Of a DNA stretch of 64,000 bases, positions 9,525 to 19,764 are shown piece by piece. Each line of letters opens with the position of its first letter. Within the stretch, counting starts at the first letter, position 1. The stretch is from Saccharum officinarum (lineage: Eukaryota; Streptophyta; Magnoliopsida; Poales; Poaceae): contig CM036215.1 in assembly GCA_020631735.1 (NCBI GenBank), positions 16,890,346 to 16,954,345 of the forward strand, read 5' to 3'. The notes under the pieces were generated by a model. The model did not search any database and was not told the DNA's origin. It saw only the letters and a program-made list of their open reading frames with translations. The position numbers and the translations under genes were made by a program.

Positions 9525-11198
9525 CTATTTAGGATCGAGGGTGGCGCTGACGCTCAGCGCCCTCCCCTTGGGATCAGCGGGGTCGAGGGGTACGAGCTTG
9601 ACGTCTTCGGCGGACTCGAAGCTGCCGGCATGGCGTTTTGGGTCGGGGATCGCATTGGCTAGACCGTCGAGGTCTGCGGCCAAGATCGCTGTCCCAAAAA
9701 CAGCCTCGCCGTGTTCGACGCATTCGACGTCGCACTCGTAAGCATGTTCAAACGAGGGCCCTACAGTGATGACACCGTTTGGGCCAGGCATTTTGAGCTT
9801 GAGGTAGGTATAGTTCGGGATCGCCATGAACTTGGCGTAGCATGGGCGTCCTAGGATAGCGTGGTACGTTCCACGGAATCCGACCACTTCGAAAGTGAGG
9901 GTTTCCTTCCGGAAGTTCGCCGGCGTGCCAAAGCAAACAGGCAGATCGACCCGCCCGAGGGGTTCCGCCCGTTTCCCTGGCACGACTCCGTGGAAGCCCC
10001 CGACGCTAGGCTGGAGGCGCGCTCTGTCGACCCCCAAGAGGTCGAGGGTCTGAGAATAGATGATGTTGAGGCTGCTTCCGCCGTCCATGAGCACTTTGGT
10101 GAGGCGTGTGTTGGCGATGACGGGATCAACAACGAGTGGGTAGACCCCCGGGTTGGGGACGTAGTCTGGGTGGTCATCACGGTCGAAAGTGATGGCTACC
10201 GCAGACCAATCAAGGAAACGGGGTACTGCCGACTGTACGGAGAAGACCTCGCGCCGTTCTCGCTTGCGCTGACGCGCAGAGAGGCAGGTTGAGGGTCCTC
10301 CGTAGATCATATAGCAGTCGCGGATCTCGGGAAATTCCCCGTCCTTGTCGTCACCCTTAGGGTCCTCCCCCTTGTCGTCCTTCTTGGCGCCGGCACCCCC
10401 GAAGTACCTGCGCAGCATGTGACAATCCTCGAGGTTATGGTTAGTGAGTCCCTTGTGGTAGGGACACGGCTCTTTGAGCATTTTGTCGAAGACGCCCCCA
10501 CCGGGGGGGCCTCGAGGTTTCTTGTGCTCGGTAGCAGCGACGAGCTCGTCGGCCGGGGCCTCGAGCTTGCCCTGCTGGCCTTTCTTCTTCTTGCGGTTGT
10601 TTCTCTTGGGGCCTCGGGTGGAACTCGCGGGGTCGTCGACCTTCTGCTCCTCCCTTGCCGGCTCGCCGCCAAAGATCGCACCAACCGCCTCCTCACCGGA
10701 GGCGAAGTTGGTGACGATGTCCATCAATCCGTTGGCAGTGAGCGGGGTGTTACGGCCTAGCTCCCGGACCAACTCCTTACAGGTGGTACCAGAGAGGAAG
10801 GCCGTAATCACGTCGGAGTCGGTGATGTTGGGGAGCTCGGTGCGTTGCCGGGAGAAGCGCCGGATGTAGTCCCGGAGGGACTCATCTGGTTTCTGCTTGC
10901 AGCTCCGGAGGTCCCACGAGTTGCCGGGGCGCATGTAGGTCCCCTTGAAATTTCCCTCGAACACCCTCACGAGATCGTCCCAGTCGTGGATCTGCCAAGG
11001 TGGGAGATCCTCGAGCCAGGCTCGGGCGGTGTCGGAGAGGAACAGGGGGAGTTGCCGAATGATGGCCCGGTCATCGGTGGCCCCGCCCAACTGACACGCC
11101 AAGCGGAAATCAGCGAGCCAAAGTTCGGGTTTGGTCTCGCCGTTATACTTGGTGAGAGTCGTGGGGGGGGCGGAACCGAGCCGGGGGCACCGTCTCAC
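9525..11198 (-). CDS. gag (capsid/nucleocapsid) and aspartic protease of the Tat element
   Basis: The 557-codon frame starts inside gag. The retrotransposon gag domain covers about residues 15-165 (LTKYNGETKPELWLADFRLA, then WLEDLPPWQIHDWDDLVR). A basic linker follows, then a CPYHKG-7-H-4-C zinc-binding motif at about 245-259. The protease centres on LMDGGSSLNII (about 370-380). The frame ends at a TAG directly followed, in the same frame, by GAAGCAGTGCTC and the RT sequence. This single codon is probably a nonsense mutation and not a designed stop. The true gag start lies further upstream in other frames. Confidence 0.9.
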   Translation of the reverse strand: MRRCPRLGSAPPTTLTKYNGETKPELWLADFRLACQLGGATDDRAIIRQLPLFLSDTARAWLEDLPPWQIHDWDDLVRVFEGNFKGTYMRPGNSWDLRSCKQKPDESLRDYIRRFSRQRTELPNITDSDVITAFLSGTTCKELVRELGRNTPLTANGLMDIVTNFASGEEAVGAIFGGEPAREEQKVDDPASSTRGPKRNNRKKKKGQQGKLEAPADELVAATEHKKPRGPPGGGVFDKMLKEPCPYHKGLTNHNLEDCHMLRRYFGGAGAKKDDKGEDPKGDDKDGEFPEIRDCYMIYGGPSTCLSARQRKRERREVFSVQSAVPRFLDWSAVAITFDRDDHPDYVPNPGVYPLVVDPVIANTRLTKVLMDGGSSLNIIYSQTLDLLGVDRARLQPSVGGFHGVVPGKRAEPLGRVDLPVCFGTPANFRKETLTFEVVGFRGTYHAILGRPCYAKFMAIPNYTYLKLKMPGPNGVITVGPSFEHAYECDVECVEHGEAVFGTAILAADLDGLANAIPDPKRHAGSFESAEDVKLVPLDPADPKGRALSVSATLDPK

Positions 11199-12678
11199 GG
11201 ATAGCCCTACTGAACACCCGAGGGCCTGGAGGTTCGGGTGAAGGGCTACGGTCTTCCGAGCTGTCGTAGCGTCCGCCCCTGTGGACGTGGTAGCCTCGAG
11301 CTACACCGTCACCGTGTTTGCGTGTGCGACGCTCGACGATGTTGCCACGGGTGTCTCGAGGCTCGCGGTCGTTGGCGATGGGCTCAGGGGCAGGTGCTGC
11401 CCGGTTTCGCCGGGCAGGCTCGGGATGAACCGAGGCTTCTCTCTCCTGTCGGGAAGGCTCGAGGGTCCGCTCCGAGGCTGCTTCGCGCCGCCTCGAGGCA
11501 GAGCTCTCGGCCTGCTGCATGGCGGCAGTCTCGAGGAGCCCTCGGATTTCGTCTCGAGCCCGACGGGCGTCAGGGTTAGACGGCTCGGGCATGTTGCGCA
11601 GGAGCATGGCAGCGGCAACAACGTTTTGGCTGGCTCGAGCGAAAACCGGGGGTCGACCGCCCGGTCCTCGTCGATGCGACGGTTGACGTCGCGAGCCCTC
11701 TCACGAGCTCTGCCGCCAAATGCGTGTTCCGCACGCTCACGCTCGAGGGTTTGCTGGAGGAGATCCAGGTTTTCGCGTTCCTCGTCAAGCTGGTCCTGCA
11801 ACACGCGAAACTGTTCGAGCTGCGCTCCTTGATCCGCAAGGAATCGAGGCTCGTTTCGCTCGGCAGGAAGCTCGACATGGGGGGCGTGTGCCTTTCCTCG
11901 ACCGGCTCTTCGTCCTCTGATTCCGAGGTGCTTTCAACGTCGATGTTGAAGCACTCACGAGTCGGATCATAGGTGTCGTCGGCCGAGTCGGAGTCAGGCG
12001 CGCCAAAGTAATAATATGATGGGGGAATGTGTGGCCGATGCCAACCATCACCGAGGTGGTGACGTGGAGAAGCAGTCACACGGGTTCTGTTTCCGGTGCC
12101 TCCGTAGAGTCCCGATAGTCAGAAACCGGCGTGGACGCAACGAGGTCCAGAGTGGAGCGTAGATGGTGTCCGGGGAGCTCCTCATAAGCGCTCATGCGAG
12201 TGCTCACGGAGGATGCATACACCCGGGCGACCGAGTCTAGTCCAAACGGGAATGGTGATGGGGAGGTCACTGCCCGTGGCGAGATAGATGCTACGGACAG
12301 TGGTGTCTCACCGGACGGGGGAGCGGCGGGATTCCTCGTCGGCACGCGACCCTCGGCCAGGCTCATCCTTCCCAAATCTTCCAAGGGGAGATCTGGGCTG
12401 GCGCCTGTCTGGGGGGTGCCGGACCGGGGAATCCCATCGCCCTCCGTCAGGTAGAGACGGTGGTTGTACCGGGCTCGCCGTCGTCGTGCGGCCCGCGACC
12501 GCCTGGAGCGACGGTGCCGGTTGACTGCTCCCCCGGGCTGGGAGAGCTCGTAATCTTCGTCGGTTGGGTGCCTGGGTGGGAGTAGGACCATGTCGTAGCC
12601 AGAGCCGAGCGACATGAACTCCAAACTCCCAAACCAGATCACCGTACCCAACGGGATCGGGCGTTCGGGGTTAGCCAT
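11143..12678 (-). pseudogene. gag N-terminal region of the Tat element, frameshifted
   Basis: The likely initiator is the ATG of MANPERPIPLG near 12678, just inside the PBS. The protein then shifts frame several times: one frame runs to a TGA at about 12076, the next carries PPSYYYFGAPDSD and an acidic stretch (about 12050-11870), the next an E/R-rich coiled coil (RENLDLLQQTLERERAEHAF, about 11770), and the last runs from about 11607 to 11143. The final slip into the intact capsid frame coincides with a run of eight G at about 11162-11169, a typical indel hot spot. Proline/arginine-rich and low-complexity sequence dominates. Confidence 0.7.
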
Positions 12679-12720
12679 CCAGGAAGAACGGCAACAAAGC
12701 GAGGTTTGCACGCAGCGTAC

Positions 12721-12737
12721 CCCTACCTGGCGCGCCA
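12721..12737 (-). other. primer-binding site of the Tat element
   Basis: On the minus strand TGGCGCGCCAGGTAGGG follows the LTR end (..ACCGACA) after a 2-bp spacer. A TGGCGC.. start right after the LTR is the usual minus-strand primer site of plant Ty3/gypsy elements. I have not assigned the tRNA. Confidence 0.8.
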
Positions 12738-13090
12738 ACTGTCGGTGTTCGGACCAAGGGGGTCCTAAACCAACGAGTAAATGCTGCGTGACTCTTTCCT
12801 GGATGGTGATGCAAGGAGAACACACGGGGGTTTATCCTGGTTCGGGCAAAAGGGGGCCCTACGTCCAGCGGGGAAAAGAAGTTTGTATTTCCTTGCACCG
12901 GGGTGCTCGTGTAGGGGTTACAAGCAGGCGAGAGAGGGCGTCGAGCCCAAGTCTCAAAGAAAAAAAAGGAGAAAGGTGGTTGCTTGAGATGTTGATCTCC
13001 TGCTTTCGTTGCTCGGTTGGGTGGATGGTTGTTTCGTCTGTCCGTGATGTTTCTTGTTCGTCCTCTGCCTCCTCCGGTTCGCCCCGGCCT

Positions 13091-13104
13091 GCCTTTTTAT
13101 AGGG
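13091..13104 (-). promoter_or_regulatory. LTR TATA box
   Basis: The minus strand reads CCCTATAAAAAGGC. It lies about 350 bp from the inner LTR end, so transcription would start near 13065 and run through the R/U5 part of the LTR into gag. Inferred from motif and position. Confidence 0.6.
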
Positions 13105-13588
13105 CTAAAGGTGGCCAAGTCGAGGGGAGGCTTGAGTCGTCGATTCCTGTTGAGTTGACTGTAGCGACGTGGCTTCGGGATGGCCGGCCATCCCTGGATA
13201 TCCTGACGCAGTATGGGACAAGAGGGTGAAATGACCCAGAGTGCCAGGCCATACCGTCCTTCGAGCTAAGTCGAGCGTTGGGGCCGGGTCGAGGCTGGGT
13301 CGAGGTCGGATGGATAAGGCCGAATCCCCGGTATCGCGGGGGACGGACCTTGTCTTATCCTCCCTCGAGGGCGACCGATTGTGAATAGTGCGCGGTAGGG
13401 TGGATACAGTGACGGCTTTCACCTCCCATCACGGGATGGGCGGTAAAACAGTGAGACTTGACGTGGGTATTGTTCCCGCGTTGACCCATGCCGTAGCCAT
13501 GCCGGTCGGTGGTAGTAGGTAACCGCATTGAATGCTATGGCTTTTGTCCCGGGTAGGTAAAGAAAGGGCGTCGAGGGGCCGGAGCGTG

Positions 13589-13912
13589 GTCGAGGTGCCC
13601 CGTCGAGCGGGCCTCGTACGAGTCGGAGCCGAGGTGCGGTCGAGGCACCCCGTCGAGCGGGCCTCGTACGAGTCGGAGCCGGGGTGCGGTCGAGGCACCC
13701 CGTCGAGCGGGCCTCGTACGAGTCGGAGCCGGGGTGCGGTCGAGGCACCCCGTCGAGCGGGCCTCGTACGAGTCGGAGCCGGGTGCGGTCGAGGCACCCC
13801 GTCGAGCGGGCCTCGTACGAGTCGGAGCCGGGGTGCGGTCGAGGCACCCCGTCGAGCGGGCCTCGTACGAGTCGGAGCCGGGACGCGGTCGAGGCACCCC
13901 GTCGAGCAGGCT
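13589..13912. repeat. 50-bp tandem array in U3 of the Tat LTR
   Basis: Six full units and a partial seventh start at 13589, 13639, 13689, 13739, 13788, 13838 and 13888. Each begins GTCGAGGCACCCCGTCGAGC and contains the palindromic stretch CCTCGTACGAG. Copies are nearly identical. The array sits upstream of the TATA box, where repeated blocks in plant LTRs often act as enhancers. Open frames through the array are repeat artefacts. Confidence 0.9.
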
Positions 13913-14159
13913 ATCTTTTCTACTGGTCTCGGTTTTTGTCAGTGTTTTGGCGATAGCTGTGGTACCCCCGTACTGTTGGTACCGACAGTAGGAAAGACAA
14001 ACTGACAACAACATCACCCGCCATACCAGCAAATAGGTTCACTAACAATAACAGGTTCACAACTATACTCAGTCCGTCAGTAGTTCAGTACATGCCTATA
14101 GATGGAGAAAAGACTTCTTTTCAAGTTCTAACATCCACTACTGTTAAGACAGGCTAACC

Positions 14160-15480
14160 TGGAAAGACCATATCTTCATATGGTGTATGATGGGCGAATC
14201 CCTCACCATACAAAAGCAAAAACCCATTGCAATCCGGAGAGAAAAACACAAGATCTCGATTACCTTGCTATATCTGGATGCAGTAGCTCCATTGCCAATG
14301 GTACAGAACACCTGAACAAGAAGCAAAAAGCAGGAGATCAATTAAGAAACAATTAATATTTAAGTCTCAGTACACCATATAACACTGAAATGAAGTTATA
14401 GATGGTTCTCAAATTATTATGCAGTCACATATACACACACAATTACACCAAATTGTACTCCATTCCACAAGTTATTACCTGAATTCTTTACAAAATAACT
14501 AAAATTTCCCAAGCATTTTACAGAATAGCAGACAATAAACCTGGATTCTTAACCTGATTACCTTTTATTCTCATAAATAAACCTGATTAACTGAACCAGG
14601 CTCACCAATAAACAAACCAAAAATACAGGCTGTTGTGCATGCTACTCTATTTTGTTATACTGAACAAAACATGCAAGCTACTGCTCTAATCTAAAAACAG
14701 AGTGAACCAATGCAGTCCCAAAACTAAAATTAAAAAATAACCACTGCATCAAAATCAGACACTGTGTGTCTCATACAACCGCTGCAGACAATAAACAAAA
14801 GATATCAGAGCAAGACCACCGGATTGCTTTCATTTCCAGTAGGACTATAATCAGACTCGCATCAAAATCACCTACTGCATGTCTAATCCACACGAAAATC
14901 ACTGACAAAAAGACTCATCTACCCGCCAGCGCGCATCATCCAAACCCAATCTGCAGAAGAATCAACCGGTCATCCCCAACCCAACGAAAATCAACAACAC
15001 AAACCACCAAATCCCCCAAATTCGAGGCAAATCCGACGAAAAATCCCCAAATCCGAAGCCAATCCTTCTACATCAAAATCGTGCGACAACCGTACCGCAA
15101 AAACACGAGGAGCGACGTCATCGCAAACCCTACCGCGGTGACAAACACATCACTACACCCCAAACCTTTTGCCTGCTCGCGGACCAAAATCACCGGCGAA
15201 ATAACCCTAAAATCACTTAGACGAGCACAAATCCAACAATAACCCCTATACCGCAAAACGCACTCAATCAGAAACCTACACAAATCCTACACGAATCCTA
15301 CAAGAATACGCAGTAGAGAGACAAACCTGCCAAGGAGTCAGAGTCGGAGATGAAGGCAACGGAGATCTACCGCACGAGAACACGAAGACGCTGGGAAAAG
15401 GCCCTACGCGCGCGCCGCGATGGGGAGCGTCGTCGTCGCCTTCGCCGTCGACGAGGAGAGAGGAGATGAGGAGACGGGAG
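14160..15480 (-). other. possible 5' end of a minus-strand host gene (exons not identified)
   Basis: On the minus strand a GC-rich leader (about 15480-15327) ends CTTGGCAG followed by GTTTGTC, a plausible donor. A 48-bp segment at 14309-14262 is bounded by a CTTGTTCAG acceptor and a GTAATC donor and contains an ATG in good context (GGCAATGG). Between them the sequence is AT-rich like an intron. I cannot recognise the encoded peptide. If real, the gene would run left and would be cut by the Tat insertion at 13987. The alternative is chance splice-like motifs in intergenic DNA. Confidence 0.3.
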
Positions 15481-16335
15481 GAGGCGAAGCGAACGAGAGA
15501 AATGGAGAAAGTGACCACTCGAGTCGCAGGCGCACGTCCGGATTGGCATCCAAGGTGTAAAGACGGTTATCGGGCGCGCACATCATTTTCGGATCGGACC
15601 CGACAGCGCACAGACCAGACAACGCGTAACAAACCCGTGAAGGCTCGTGCTCGCGCTCGCGTCGCCTCCGCGCGTGACGCGCGTCGCCTGGACGCAACAG
15701 AAAAAACCAGGCGACAAGACAATAGGAAATGTGGAAAAAATAATCTGCTGCGGAGGCGACAAAAAAAAAACGACAGATATCGGGCTCGCCTGGCGAGCCG
15801 CCCAGCCCTCACCCGTCAGTCCGTCGCTTGACTCACCCATGACGATGGCGGCATCTCTACTCTCTCCCCATCTATTCTCCCTCTCGACCACCAGATCCAG
15901 AGAGATGGAGAAGGACTAGACACCACCGGAAAGCCCTCACACTGTATGCTGCCCCTGGTCTCCGCCCTCTCCCTATCTTCATGCTCCCATGCTCCGCGAT
16001 GGTGGATTCGAGAAGGAACTGGCGGCATGGTCCGATTGGAGAAGCAACAGCAGCGTGGCTGAAGAGTCATATGGATCCGAAGCAGAAGAATCGTCATTTT
16101 CGGTTGGCAAGCTCGTCAACGACGGATGAAGATATCCGGCCGGCAGTGCAGAGGTGCAGATGCGTACTGCCTGTCTGCCTTGTGCTCCATCACCAAATCT
16201 GATTGCTTCATTTAATTTGGATGGATAATTAGTCCTATTCCTGTGTACTATGGTTTTGTTTCAGTTGCAATTATTTGGCATACAAAATGGTGGTGGTTGA
16301 CTGTGTATAATGTTTGCCATTTGGTAACCAAGTAG
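15481..16335. other. GC-rich promoter-like stretch, no gene recognised
   Basis: CpG-rich with short overlapping frames on both strands, none with a recognisable domain. It could be the promoter of the putative minus-strand gene to its left. A purine run (AAAAAAAAAA near 15763) and GCGTGACGCGCGTCGCC-like palindromes are present. Confidence 0.3.
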
Positions 16336-16343
16336 CCCGTTAA

Positions 16344-17007
16344 CAGGGGCGGAGACAAGGGGGGCGGGCAGGGGCCTGCCCCCCCTAATGTTCCATGGGC
16401 TTCATTAGATGTCCTACTTAATCACCCTAAACAGTCCCTGCTAAGCCTGGCTCCAGGTTGCCGTCGTTTTCTTCGGCTCTCTGTCCGTGAGTGTTGTTGC
16501 CTGTCGCAGCACCCTATGCAGCACTCTCAGCAGAGTTGGTGAACGAGCACCGAACATGCGGTCATAAACCTTCAAGCTGCCAAGCTAGAACCTGGAAGAG
16601 ACGCTAAAGCGGCAAGGTACTGCAGTACGAGTCATAGTAGTACTAGTTTATTTTTTCCTCCATTCTCAAATAAGTGAATCATACCCCGTATCTCTTAAAG
16701 CCAAAGGTCACTAAGTGGCTAGATTAAATAAATGTAATATTATCTCATCCATTTAGACATTTAGCATTTGCCCCAGACGAAGAGGTAAAAACAATTGCTA
16801 GTCTTTTTAAGCAGATAATGAGGATCTGGCAGCGATAGCGGTGAAAACACCAATGCTATCAATAAGATTTAAGTTAGTGCAGATGTAATGCAAGCACCTA
16901 AATAATTATTTTTATATATACTTTACTTCATATTTTTTTTATCATCCTATAAATTTTTTCAACACTCGGATTGGCCCCCCTATGTAAGGATCCTGGCTCC
17001 GCCCCTG
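16344..17007. mobile_element. non-autonomous hAT element (MITE), 664 bp
   Basis: The left end CAGGGGCGGAGACAAGG and the right end CCTGGCTCCGCCCCTG form imperfect terminal inverted repeats. Perfect 8-bp duplications CCCGTTAA flank both ends (16336-16343 and 17008-17015). An 8-bp target duplication with CAGGG-type ends points to the hAT superfamily. There is no transposase; the interior is AT-rich non-coding, so it would need transposase from elsewhere. Confidence 0.85.
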
Positions 17008-17015
17008 CCCGTTAA

Positions 17016-17980
17016 TGCTTTGATATGAAATTTTGGCCTCAAATTTGAGTGTTGATCTGAAATTTATTCAGCAGGTTGCTCCAATTCAGTGCCCTGTTTT
17101 CAAATTTCACCATTTGTGCAATGCTCATGCTTATTGTGATGCAATGGTAATCGATTCGTTAGCTCAAAGGGAATAGCCAGTATACTGCTTACCCAACCAA
17201 CAGCTTTCCTTGGGAAAATAACACCCAATATTTCAGAGGTTTTCTTGTGCACAAGAAAATCACAGGTGTAATGCAATTACATGTGAAAAGACTTACAAGA
17301 CTTCCAACACAGGGCCTTAGTGGTGCACAAGCACAACCAACTTAATATAAGAAGATGAAAAGGGCAAATAAAATGCATGTCACCCTCAATCGAGGATCTA
17401 TAAATATTGAACATACAGGCAACCCAAACTAGACGGCTGCGCCCAACACCCTGTACCATTTTGCTTCACAAAAAGGAAGACGACACTTGACATGACGAGC
17501 ATCACTGTCGTTATCATGCGGCACCACACGGAGGGCTACTTGGGAGCGTGCCGCAGACGGCCGCGCTGCGATGCATCTCAGCCAATCCACTGCTCATCTG
17601 GGCCTACCAAGAAATTATTGCCCAATCAGACTCATCAGCCAAAGGGAAAAGAATACTCTGCTGGTTACTGCTAGTCTGCTACAGCATCTTGGATGGAAGC
17701 GAGAGAATCTCCTCTGCCGGTCTTGGAATATCTCCTCCGTGCGAACGTGCCACATCCATTCCCTCACGTCCACCTACGCCCGCCTTTCGGATTTTGAACT
17801 CCAACTAGTCGGCGGCGGCGGCGTGATAATTTTGGGCCACCAGCCATTCATCGATTTTAGTAATTTAATTAGCTTTATCAAATTCATTTTAGTAATTTAA
17901 TTAGCTGATGGATGCCGTTCAAGGACGATGTTTGTTTGGTCCGATTCTCTTCGGTTGTACCTACTGTAATAAATAAATTT
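17016..17980. other. intergenic, no gene recognised
   Basis: No reading frame with recognisable content. A direct repeat TTTTAGTAATTTAATTAGCT occurs at about 17855 and 17888. A (GGC)n run lies near 17812. The plus frames at about 17492-17900 are short and unlike known proteins. Confidence 0.4.
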
Positions 17981-18238
17981 GGCCTTGTTTAGATCCTAAA
18001 TTCTCCCTCCAAATTCTACTATGCAAAAAGGAGATTCCCTATCACATCAAAATACCGGCAAATGCATGAAGTAATAAATGTAGATGAAATAAAAAACTAA
18101 TTGCACAATTTTGTTGGACTTTACGAGACGAACATTTTGAGTCTAATTAATCAATTTTTGGACAATTTTTTGCACTAAAAAACAAAAGTTGGTACAGTGT
18201 TCCGACACGGGCACCATATTCTGGATCTAAACACGGCC
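17981..18238. mobile_element. MITE with GGCCTTGTTTAG ends (PIF/Harbinger- or hAT-like)
   Basis: The 258-bp segment starts GGCCTTGTTTAGATCC and ends GGATCTAAACACGGCC, an inverted repeat of 16 bp with two or three mismatches. This terminus is common in grass MITEs. The flanking bases (TTT and TTG) do not give a clean duplication, so the superfamily is left open. Confidence 0.6.
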
Positions 18239-18650
18239 TTGATGTCCTTGTCTCAAATGTTCCAACTTGCAAATGGATGGATTTCCATCCATGTATATCC
18301 ACTTCCATACCTCTTGGCTCTAGCCCACTCAAACTTGGGTCCATGTCAAAAAAAAAAACTCTAAAACATTATCCGTGTTGAGCATGAGCGATGCATTATT
18401 ACGTGATTTGCTGGTAATAAACATATATAATGACAAAGTTAGATCAAATTAGATAGAGTTGTGTTTACTTTGTGGGTGTATAGATACGTATCCTAGGGTG
18501 CATATATGGCAGAATTTTAATCAAACTCATTGCATTTTCTTTTTGTGTGTATTTGCACCCCTAAATGCAACATGCCTTCGCCACTGAACACATAATAAGC
18601 AAGACCATCATAGATGAGGGAAGTGCACCATCATAACAATTTTAAAATTA

Positions 18651-18898
18651 TACTTCCTCCATTTCAATATATAAAACTTGGTTCGAGTCAGCAAGGTCTT
18701 CGGCTTTCTATTATATTACAAAAAATATTCATAGCGACAGAATCAAAACACAAGCTACTTTTGAATGTAATCAAATGATACCACTTCTATATAATATTTA
18801 TATTGTTTGAGGCGAACTGTTTGTTCAACGTTAGGAGGTTTAACTCTTTAAGTCTTTATAACTACGTGAGTTCCTTAATTACAAAATGAAATGGAGTA
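18651..18898. mobile_element. Stowaway-type MITE (Tc1/Mariner), about 244 bp
   Basis: Ends CTTCCTCCATTTCA and TGAAATGGAG are inverted, flanked by TA on both sides (18651-18652 and 18897-18898). A TA target and a CTCCCTCC-type terminus are typical of Stowaway elements of grasses. No coding capacity. Confidence 0.65.
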
Positions 18899-19087
18899 AT
18901 CGGAAGAAGATAGCGACGACTCCCGACCCCGAGTGGCCAACTGGTAGCCTATAAAGTCTCACAATGTGACAAGTACTTCTCCTATGATTGGTCAATTACA
19001 TCAACCTCAGCTAATTAATTAGGCAGACATTTTTATACGCCCCGTCAAATTATGCCCAGATTAAATAAAACCCCATTTACAATAATA

Positions 19088-19105
19088 AGAATATATATAA
19101 AAGCA
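19088..19105 (+). promoter_or_regulatory. TATA box of the DUF538 gene
   Basis: ATATATATAAAAG at about 19091-19103 lies 134 bp before the ATG at 19237, giving a leader of about 100 bp. The leader is pyrimidine-rich near the start codon (CTCCGCTCCTCC ATGG), a typical grass context. Confidence 0.55.
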
Positions 19106-19236
19106 CACATGGATCCATCCAATAGCAACTTACAAAGCCATTGGAATCTCCAAAGGGCAAGTAGGCAAAGCACTAAAACTAGCCGCCAGCTCGGAATCAT
19201 CGTCGGAGCCACTCCACCAACCTGCTCCGCTCCTCC

Positions 19237-19764
19237 ATGGCCAGCTACCCCCTGCTGCTGCTCCTGCTGCTGGCGGCCACGGCCGCAGCCGCAGCAGCAG
19301 CCGCCGGCGAGGCCTCCCGCGGCAACGCGACCGCGACGTCGTCGTCGCCGACGGCGTACGAGATGCTGGAGCGGTACGACTTCCCGCGGGGGATCCTGCC
19401 GGCGGGCGTGTCCGGGTACGAGCTCCGCGGGGACGGCAGCTTCGAGGTGTACTTCCCGCGTCCCTGCGAGTTCCTGCTGGCGGGGAGGTGGCTGGTCCGG
19501 TACGAGGCGCGCGTGCGGGGCTCCGTCGCGGCCGGGTCGCTCACGGCGCTGGACGGGATCAGCGTGAAGGTGCTCTTCCTGTGGCTCGGCGTCGGCGAGG
19601 TGGACCGCGCCGGGGACACGCTCAGCTTCTACGTCGGCCCCGTCGCCACCTCGTTCCCGCTCGCTGACTTCGCCGAGAGCCCGCGCTGCCGCGGCTATGA
19701 TGATGGCGCTGGCGCTGCCGACGACGACGACGACTTCTTTCCGGCGGCGGCGGCCTCGTCGTGA
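19237..19764 (+). CDS. DUF538 family secreted protein, intact single exon
   Basis: The 175-residue protein starts with a hydrophobic signal peptide (about residues 1-23, leucine then alanine runs). The DUF538 domain follows at about 38-150: AYEMLERYDFPRGILPAGV, SFEVYFPRPCEFLL, an ISVKVLFLWLGVGEV strand and VGPVATSFPLADF. DUF538 proteins are plant-specific and predicted to be secreted; their biochemical role is not settled. The C-terminus is short, alanine/aspartate-rich and not conserved. The ATG is in the strong context CCATGG. Coding GC is very high in third positions, unlike the AT-rich flanks, as in many grass genes. No stop or frameshift. This is the only clearly intact non-transposon gene here. 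Confidence 0.9.
   Translation: MASYPLLLLLLLAATAAAAAAAAGEASRGNATATSSSPTAYEMLERYDFPRGILPAGVSGYELRGDGSFEVYFPRPCEFLLAGRWLVRYEARVRGSVAAGSLTALDGISVKVLFLWLGVGEVDRAGDTLSFYVGPVATSFPLADFAESPRCRGYDDGAGAADDDDDFFPAAAASS

Larger units (their letters stand above)
1..13987 (-). mobile_element. Ty3/gypsy Tat-clade LTR retrotransposon, 3' LTR outside window
   Basis: Read on the minus strand the order is 5' LTR (13987-12740), primer-binding site, gag, protease, RT with two RNase H domains, integrase, a convergent accessory gene on the other strand, and a tandem array. The second (archaeal-like) RNase H between RT and integrase, and the extra gene between pol and the 3' LTR, are hallmarks of the Tat clade (the group that includes RIRE2, Cinful and Grande). 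The bases after the LTR, GTAGG at 13988-13992, are the expected 5-bp target duplication, but the partner is off-window. Frameshifts in gag and at the RT/integrase junction and an in-frame TAG make this copy defective as it stands. Confidence 0.9.
12740..13987 (-). repeat. 5' LTR of the Tat element (1248 bp)
   Basis: Termini are TGTCGGT at 12740 and ACCGACA ending at 13987, a perfect 7-bp inverted repeat with TG..CA ends, next to a primer-binding site on the inner side. The LTR contains a minus-strand TATA box at about 13093-13102 and, in U3, an array of 50-bp repeats (13589-13912). Its partner 3' LTR is not in the window, so the age of insertion cannot be estimated here. Confidence 0.85.

Noticed and set aside
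7551..10869. Plus-strand frames opposite pol and gag (for example 7551-8027, 9861-10292)
   Set aside because: Shadows of the real minus-strand coding sequence.
13589..13912. CRISPR-like array of 50-bp repeats
   Set aside because: There are no spacers; the units abut directly, and the array lies in a plant LTR.
13532..14032. Arginine/serine-rich repeat proteins on both strands
   Set aside because: Open frames come from the 50-bp GC-rich repeat, whose composition lacks stops; no start or codon signal.
14262..14309. A ribosomal protein exon
   Set aside because: One frame vaguely resembles a ribosomal protein start, but too short and unsupported by a next exon.
14766..15242. 158-codon plus-strand frame
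   Set aside because: Low-complexity threonine/lysine/proline composition in AT-rich DNA, no domain, and conflicts with the possible minus-strand intron.
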